Of a stretch of DNA of 64,000 bases, positions 58,375 through 64,000 are shown one piece after another. The notes under the pieces are model-generated. The model was not told the origin of the DNA. It saw nothing but the letters and a program-made list of their open reading frames with translations, and did no database searches. A program made the position numbers and the translations under genes. Each line of letters begins with the position of its first letter. Position 1 is the first letter of the stretch. Location: NCBI GenBank assembly GCA_036873135.1, contig JAPTYO010000059.1, positions 4,395,066 to 4,459,065 on the forward strand. Direction: 5' to 3'. The DNA is from Clarkia xantiana subsp. parviflora. Taxonomy: Eukaryota > Streptophyta > Magnoliopsida > Myrtales > Onagraceae.

Positions 58375-59570
58375 CTGATCCATAAAAGAAGATAACATTA
58401 GATACACAGTTGATGTGCCAAATTTTTCAATCAGTCAGACAAAAAGAAACGATTGAATTGTTAGAAGAAAAAATTAATAACAATAAATAATGAATAAACC
58501 TTTTAAGTCTCTTTCTGAGAAATATGCTCACATACTTCATCTTGATCAGGCATAAGATCAGGAAATTATGACTAAGCAACCAACCTAAGAGATTTCCGTA
58601 GAAGGGAATCAATTACATTAATATTAGTGGAAAAAATAATCTTCAACAATGTTGCAACGTCCTATGAATATTGAATAATATACTCTCCCATATGTGGAAG
58701 CATACACCAGATCCTCTTCACCTGCTCTTCACCACAAAAGAAGATGAGCATCACGAATAATGCAAAGTTATAAACTGATGTCTGACGTCGTCATCTATCT
58801 TCTGACACTTGGAGGACCATAGATTCGCCATCGGTACTTGGATGACTTTGGCATCCATAATAGTATTTGCATTGTAGAGTATATTGTTAGCCGAGAAAGA
58901 AGCTTAAAGTCTCAATTAGGAATATAGATGTGGAGTGAGAGACGAACTTGGACTTTTGGTGCGGCTAAGAACACCGATCCCATGGAAACAACTTTGTGAT
59001 CAGGGAGAGGATAGAAGGCCATATAAGGTATTAGGGGTCAGCTCGAGCAGCATGGTTTTCTGTATGATTCCTTGCGTGTGGAGTAACAATTGAAGAGACG
59101 TGACTATCGGTAGACGGAGGGCAAACGAGCGGACGTTTGCGGGAAAACGAGCGGGCCACGACGTACGAGCGTAACTCCACCGGTGGAGGAATGGGAATCA
59201 ACAATATAGGGTTTAGGGTGGAAGAAAATTGTGAGAGTAGGACCGGAGGCCGAACAGTGGTGTTTTGAAATTGAAGTGGTGGCCAGCGAGAGAGTGGTGA
59301 GCGGCGGACAATGGGCGTGAGGCTTGCAAAGGGAGTAAGGAGAGCAGGAAACAACCTGCGCCGGGTGTTTGTTTTTCCAAAATGTGCCTTTGAATTTTTT
59401 TATCCAAGCGTTTGCATGTTCAACTTGGAAGTTGTCTGTGAGGTTGTCTGGTTCGCTACGATTTGGTAGCTAGGTTTGGTTTGGCATGCCGGTTCACTTG
59501 GGGTTTAGAAATGGTACCTTTAGAGGTTAAGTGCCATTTGGGGTTGAGGACCCAAGCCAATTAATATATT

Positions 59571-59576
<6 letters not shown>

Positions 59577-59642
<66 letters not shown>
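59577..59642. repeat. (TA)n microsatellite
   Basis: Right-hand part of the copia B leader (TA)n that was split by the Helitron-like insertion. Confidence 0.9.
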
Positions 59643-59646
<4 letters not shown>

Positions 59647-60288
59647 TATTATTATTGTCAAATATATCTTTAGGGATTAAAATATGTAGACAATATATTT
59701 TCTTAATCTTTTATAGTAACTAAATGTATCAATATATATTATCCATATCTTTATCTATATATATACTGATAGTTAATATCTTTTAAAATATTATATTATG
59801 AACCTATCCATATTTCCAACTTATAGATATATAGTTACCTATTAATAAAATTTAAAAAATGGCAACCTATATCTTTTAATATTTGTGCAGAATTTTTCAT
59901 TACTTGGTGTCCAAGAAAATTAGTCTTTTTTACCTAAAATACCCCTAGTAATTTCGGCACAAACATGTAAAATTGGAAAAGTTGTCAAATTTTAAGATCA
60001 AACCTTAACTTGATCATTAATCCAAAAGGTGTTTTTGATAAAAACTCATGGTGTTCTTGAAGATCATGAACATCAAACTTAAATTCGAACATAAAATTTC
60101 GGTTTTGATCTATAAAAACATGTAAATTTCGAAAATATTAAGTTTTCAAAGATCAAACACATGAAATTTACTTAAAAATTTCGGATTACTCATGGTGTTC
60201 ATGAACATGAAAATTTCGGATTTTTCAAAACTCAAGAACATCAGTTTATCAAAAATTTAAGAACTCCTAACACTGGCTATGATACCAC
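59643..60288 (-). other. copia B 5' leader and primer-binding site
   Basis: Homologous to copia A 23237-23880. The PBS, on the minus strand tggtatcatagcc, is at 60275-60287, with one change from tggtatcagagcc. Confidence 0.65.
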
Positions 60289-60864
60289 TGTTGAATTACG
60301 GGGACGTAATACTACGGAATACTAAACGTGTATATGCAAGTAATCTAACTACGCAGCGGAATAGTGTACACATACCTATTAGCTTTCCTGCCCAAGAACG
60401 ATGTGGAGGGAGTTCTGATCCTCAGGTCGGAACCACGTACAAGTTCTTCGTGAGAAGAAGTCTTACGCGGTGTAAGCTCCACAAGAAAGCCTCTGATCGA
60501 TTCTTCAACGGGGATAGAACCTCGGACTAAGATGTGCAGCGAAAATATCAACTAAGGGGATGAGAGGTTTCTCTCAAGTTCCTCAATGGAGGTACTTCTT
60601 AGTAGATTGATGTGTAAATCCCTTAGGTGAGTCCCCTATATATAGGATTGGTGGAGTGGACAAAAGTCCACTCCACCCAATGTGGGACATTAGTTCGGCC
60701 GAACCATGCTATTAAAGGGGGAGGCCCAATTTTGGGCCTCCCATGTCAATTAGGGATTGAGTTTGGCCCAATTAGCCTAATGTGACAGTTACCTAATTAA
60801 CTTAGGTAATTTCCTTAGCATTAACGGGCTACCAATTACGGCGCCACGTCACTATATGCTAACA
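60289..60864 (-). repeat. copia B 5' LTR
   Basis: 576 bp, plus-strand TGTTGAATTACGGGG to TATATGCTAACA. Equal in length to the 3' LTR. Confidence 0.9.
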
Positions 60865-61394
60865 GGAGGTCCCGACGTTCCTCCGACACGCGATATTCCC
60901 GCCCAAAGGGTGTGCGTGACGTCCAGAACACCATCATCCAAACCGTCCCTCGTAACGACCCGACCTCACTTTGCACGTCCGACACTTATAAAATATCACG
61001 AACCCTTTCATGCTTGCTAAGGGCTTATCCCTTAATTATTTGTTAACTGAGCTCATTTAGGAGTTACTGGTGTCATTAACCGCTTTAATCTCCTTTGAGC
61101 CTATATATAAAACTCCGCACCTATTCATTTACTAGGTTGATAGCACTTGCATGATTTGAGCTCTCCCTTCTCTCTACTTTCTCTCTCTACATTGTTCTAA
61201 TTTAAGCATCGGAGAGGGTTTGCCGCTACCACCCCGGCTTACCCCTCGTGCAGGTCTGCGAGAAGACGGATCGCGAAGAAGGTGCGAGGAAACGGATTGC
61301 AAAAAGGGACTGTCGGATCACAAAGGAAAGAAATATACACGCAAATTGGCCATTCGGATTGACGTCCCGTCGACCCGATACGCAGGACTTAACA
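60865..61394 (+). repeat. gypsy C 3' LTR, right part
   Basis: Resumes at ggaggtcccgacgttcc, exactly where 48597 left off relative to the 5' LTR. Ends GGACTTAACA. The duplicate gcaac follows at 61395. Confidence 0.88.
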
Positions 61395-62696
61395 GCAACT
61401 AAATTCTAAATTGTAATTATCTATTTATTTTTTCAAAATTTACAAATTATACTTTCCTACATTGTAATAATTATTTACGCATCCTAAGTTTTACAATTCT
61501 ATATGTAAACATTTAAAAACTATATGTATCTAAATTAATTTGTAATTATATCTGAATTTTGCGAAATGTGCACATAATATGTTCTAGCATTGTAACATAT
61601 TTACACATCCTAATTTTTACCATTCTATATAAATATTTAAATAAGTATTTGATTTGCATTTTAAAATATGTATGCACCATACTACTATTTATGCACCATA
61701 CTACTAGCATTACACATATAGTATAAATTTGATCTAGAAATTGATATACATTACCTTAGTATGATTGTGGTGGTTCAGCATGCAGAAGAAAAGGGTTTTG
61801 TAAATTGATATTGATAGAGCAAAGTAGCAATATGTATCACGAATTTCTTTTATAGAGTTCGGCCGTGAATTTCTAAAGTGGGCGCTCAGTGCACGTTTTT
61901 TTGGAAACGCGCGGTCCTTTTAAACAGTGTCTGAAAACCCACACGGATTTGTTAGACACAATCCCTAACGGTCAAATTTTTTACCGTTAAGCAGCACACA
62001 TTCCTCTAATATGAGCTCCATTAATATTATATGTCTAATTACACATTACAATTATAAATACTAAATTAAGGGTTTAACACGTGTTTTTGAAGTGCGCGGT
62101 TTACTAGCGCGTTTCTGAAATGTGGTGCTTGTTATATTGGACAGTCTAACTCAAAGTCACGATATATGTGTAGTTGAGTGATAAAAACTGATTATTTAAG
62201 GCAAAATTTTATATATAAATCACGTAACTCATAATCGTAACTAGCGAGTAGTTACTGAATCAGAGTCAACTAACTGCCCACTTCATCATTTTCAAATCGA
62301 TCGATAAAATACTACTTAATTAAATTACCATTGAGTTGACTAACCAACCTAAAAATTACCATTTAACCAAAAAAAAAACCTAAAAATTAAAATTTATATG
62401 TACGTAATAATTAATATGATGATGCAATTAATTGAGGGATAATATATGCAATAGAAGGGGACTGTGGGCACTGATTGTGAAGGGACCGGAGTATGGAGTG
62501 TCACTATCTGAGCAGACCAACCAGTGGGCACGCCCCCAACGCACCAAGTCGGTTGGAACTTGGACCGTCGACACACACCCAGTGCTGGGCCCCACCACTT
62601 CCCCTAAGCCCTCACCTTTCAAGTCACCTTGTTTATTATGTTCGTCCATACTACTTCGAGTAAAGATTGGTAATCAATTGGTGAATTTGGTGATCA
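61395..62696. other. right flank of gypsy C: possible minus-strand promoter and first exon, then intergenic
   Basis: On the minus strand TATAAAAG (about 61846-61853) is followed by a non-coding exon-like stretch ending actaag|gtaatg (donor near 61755-61760). That would be a promoter and first exon of the gene holding the 44125-44502 ORF. Positions 61870-62160 contain repeated gcgcggt/gcgcgtt elements of unknown nature. Positions 62450-62640 are GC-rich, with tgggccccacca and tgggcacgc boxes like plant promoter elements. No CDS is seen. Confidence 0.35.
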
Positions 62697-62710
62697 TATA
62701 TATATATATA

Positions 62711-64000
62711 CTAGTTATTAGCGCGTGCGTTGCACGCGTATTGATCATCTAAATTTTAAAATACATAATTTATCTTAAATTTTATAATATGATAATATCT
62801 ATAATTAATCATAATACTTTGGCAAGTTAAGGCGTTGCTAGAAAGGAATTCATGTGATAGAGAAAAACGTCACAACGTTATTCAAAACATGAGAAATATA
62901 AGAGGATGATTAGTACAAAATTAACTATCGTTTTCAATTTTGGTACTAAATCTGTCAATAAGTAGGGTCGAACATGACGCAGGTTATTGACGACTCAGTT
63001 GTATCTAATTCATCAATTTAATGAGCCAATAATGTAAAATAGCACTTAACCACTTAGAATCATCGGTGGACCAGTTTGATTTATACAAACGTAATTATAC
63101 ATTTTTCACGCAATTTTATAGCATAATACCAACACAAGTTGATTAGCTAAAGAAAAATTTAATTCACTAAAATATAAAGTTTATACATGACTTTACCGTA
63201 GTTATTTATTTAACTACTAATTAGGATTTACACAATATAATTCAATTGTCAAAGAAAATAACTAAATTTATAATTCGAGACCATAAATGTTGAAAGATTA
63301 GTAACATGTTATCTATAAGATGTAAAACTTCAAGAACCATGTTCGACCCATATTTTGAGATGTTTTATGATTTGGCAAGTGGTTGATCTATGTGATAAAA
63401 AAAAAAAAAAAAATCAACATGTACCCGAAATTTGCATGGATTGAGTACAAATCATAATTGGGGGTGACCCAATTTAATAGGTAATTTGGCGGATTGAAAA
63501 GTTGATAATAATTAATGTTACATGTCAGTTAAGGATTTTTCTACCATGCTCCAAGAGCACCATGCTTTTTGTTTTTTTATTACTATGGTGGACTTAATTG
63601 TAACATATGTAAACTTTAAAAGTATGAAAAAATATGAAATTTTTTAACCACACCTAATATTTGCATCATACTATTAATAATATCAATTTCCCTCTATGGT
63701 TCACCTTTAGGGCAATAGAAAAATACAAAAAAAAAGGTACCAAAAGCATGGTGCTCTTGGAGCATGATAGAAAGATCTAGTGACTTTAGCAAAAACACTT
63801 AATATAATTTAACTAAATGAATATTTTAGTAGGGACTAAATCATCTTTTTTTTTTTTTTTTTAAATCACTAAAGTCTAACGTTTATACTTGAGTTTACTT
63901 TAATTGTTTATTCAACTACTAATTAGGATATACCCAATGAGATTGAATTGACAAACAAAAGAAAAAAAATCAATAATTCGAGTCTATAAACATTAAATTG
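62711..64000 (-). mobile_element. second Helitron-like element, 3' end only in window
   Basis: On the minus strand the end reads cgcgtgc-aac-gcacgcg (62722-62738, perfect 7-bp stem), then seven bases and CTAG (62711-62714), next to a (TA)n run. It closely resembles the end at 55740. The 5' end is not identified and may lie beyond the window. The interior is AT-rich with no frame. Confidence 0.5.
63538..63773. mobile_element. short inverted-repeat element (MITE-like), 236 bp
   Basis: Terminal inverted repeats of 32 bp (63538-63569 and 63742-63773) differ at one base. The core is catgctccaagagcaccatg. The AT-rich middle has no frame. A 3-bp duplication GAT (63534-63536, 63774-63776) is possible but would leave one unpaired T. 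The superfamily is undetermined. Confidence 0.7.

Larger units (their letters stand above)
55740..59575 (-). mobile_element. Helitron-like non-autonomous element inside copia B
   Basis: On the minus strand the 3' end reads ...acgtgc-aac-gcacgt...CTAG then T. That is a 6-bp-stem hairpin (55753-55767) nine bases before CTAG (55740-55743), the classic Helitron 3' end, inserted between A and T of a (TA)n run. Copia B leader continues in the (TA)n on the other side from about 59576. The 5' end should be TC, but the exact base is not visible, so this border is approximate. No Rep/helicase frame is present. The content includes a 102-116 bp repeat and an exon-like segment. Confidence 0.65.
48598..60864 (-). 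mobile_element. copia B: Ty1/copia element inserted in gypsy C 3' LTR
   Basis: Minus-strand element with 576-bp LTRs at both ends (60289-60864 is its 5' LTR, 48598-49173 its 3' LTR), PBS and PPT. It has gag, RT and RNase H relics but no recognisable protease or integrase. The gypsy C LTR resumes exactly after it. The flanking five bases (gtaag left, ggagg right) match at only three positions, so the duplication has decayed or one end was altered. A Helitron-like insert lies in its leader. Confidence 0.88.
44642..61394 (+). mobile_element. gypsy C: Tat-like element with pol, split by copia B
   Basis: 5' LTR 44642-45357. Interior 45358-48500 carries pol. A partial 3' LTR is split into 48501-48597 and 60865-61394. 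The duplication gcaac is at 44637-44641 and 61395-61399. Most of gag and protease is deleted. Without copia B the element would be about 4.5 kb. Confidence 0.9.

Noticed and set aside
1..64000. tRNA or rRNA genes
   Set aside because: No cloverleaf-like or rRNA-like sequence was noticed. The tRNA-like matches are primer-binding sites of about 14-17 bases.

Overview
The window is repeat-rich nuclear DNA of a flowering plant, most likely a eudicot. The evidence is a plant-specific Dof transcription factor (32231-33049, minus), plant Tat-type Ty3/gypsy and Ty1/copia LTR retrotransposons, a truncated Mutator-like (MULE) transposase and Helitron-type ends. Most of the 64 kb is retrotransposon inserted into retrotransposon. 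The only convincing ordinary host gene is the Dof gene.

Left block (1-22722): an old Tat-like element, here called E0, enters from the left edge. It carries two complete younger elements. E1 (800-6248, TSD catac) is a gag-only element. E2 (11143-21460, TSD gttcc) has one long gag-protease-second-gag frame, no reverse transcriptase or integrase, and an intron-containing gene on its minus strand. E0, E1 and E2 share a plan: LTR, gag, tandem repeats, antisense gene, polypurine tract, LTR. All three look non-autonomous.

Middle block: copia A (22723-30847, plus) is joined to the broken E0 LTR. It has lost the RT catalytic motif. A copia-like LTR remnant (30848-31740) leads into the gene island (about 31.7-37.2 kb). 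The island holds the Dof gene and, just upstream on the same strand, an open MULE reading frame that stops where the catalytic domain should begin.

Right block: gypsy D (37626-41275) is a decayed Tat-like pol element that runs directly into a pile of truncated copia LTRs (41276-43750). Gypsy C (44642-61394, TSD gcaac) keeps RT, both RNase H domains and most of integrase. Its 3' LTR is split by copia B (48598-60864, minus), and copia B itself holds a Helitron-like insertion (55740-about 59575) with an exon-like captured segment. Gypsy C sits inside what may be the intron of an unrecognised minus-strand gene (exon candidate near 61770-61850, ORF 44125-44502). The right edge holds a second Helitron 3' end (62711) and a short inverted-repeat element (63538-63773).

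The nesting gives relative ages: E0 is older than E1 and E2. E2 has the most similar LTRs and is probably the youngest of the three. Gypsy C is older than copia B, which is older than its Helitron. All calls come from reading the sequence without database searches.
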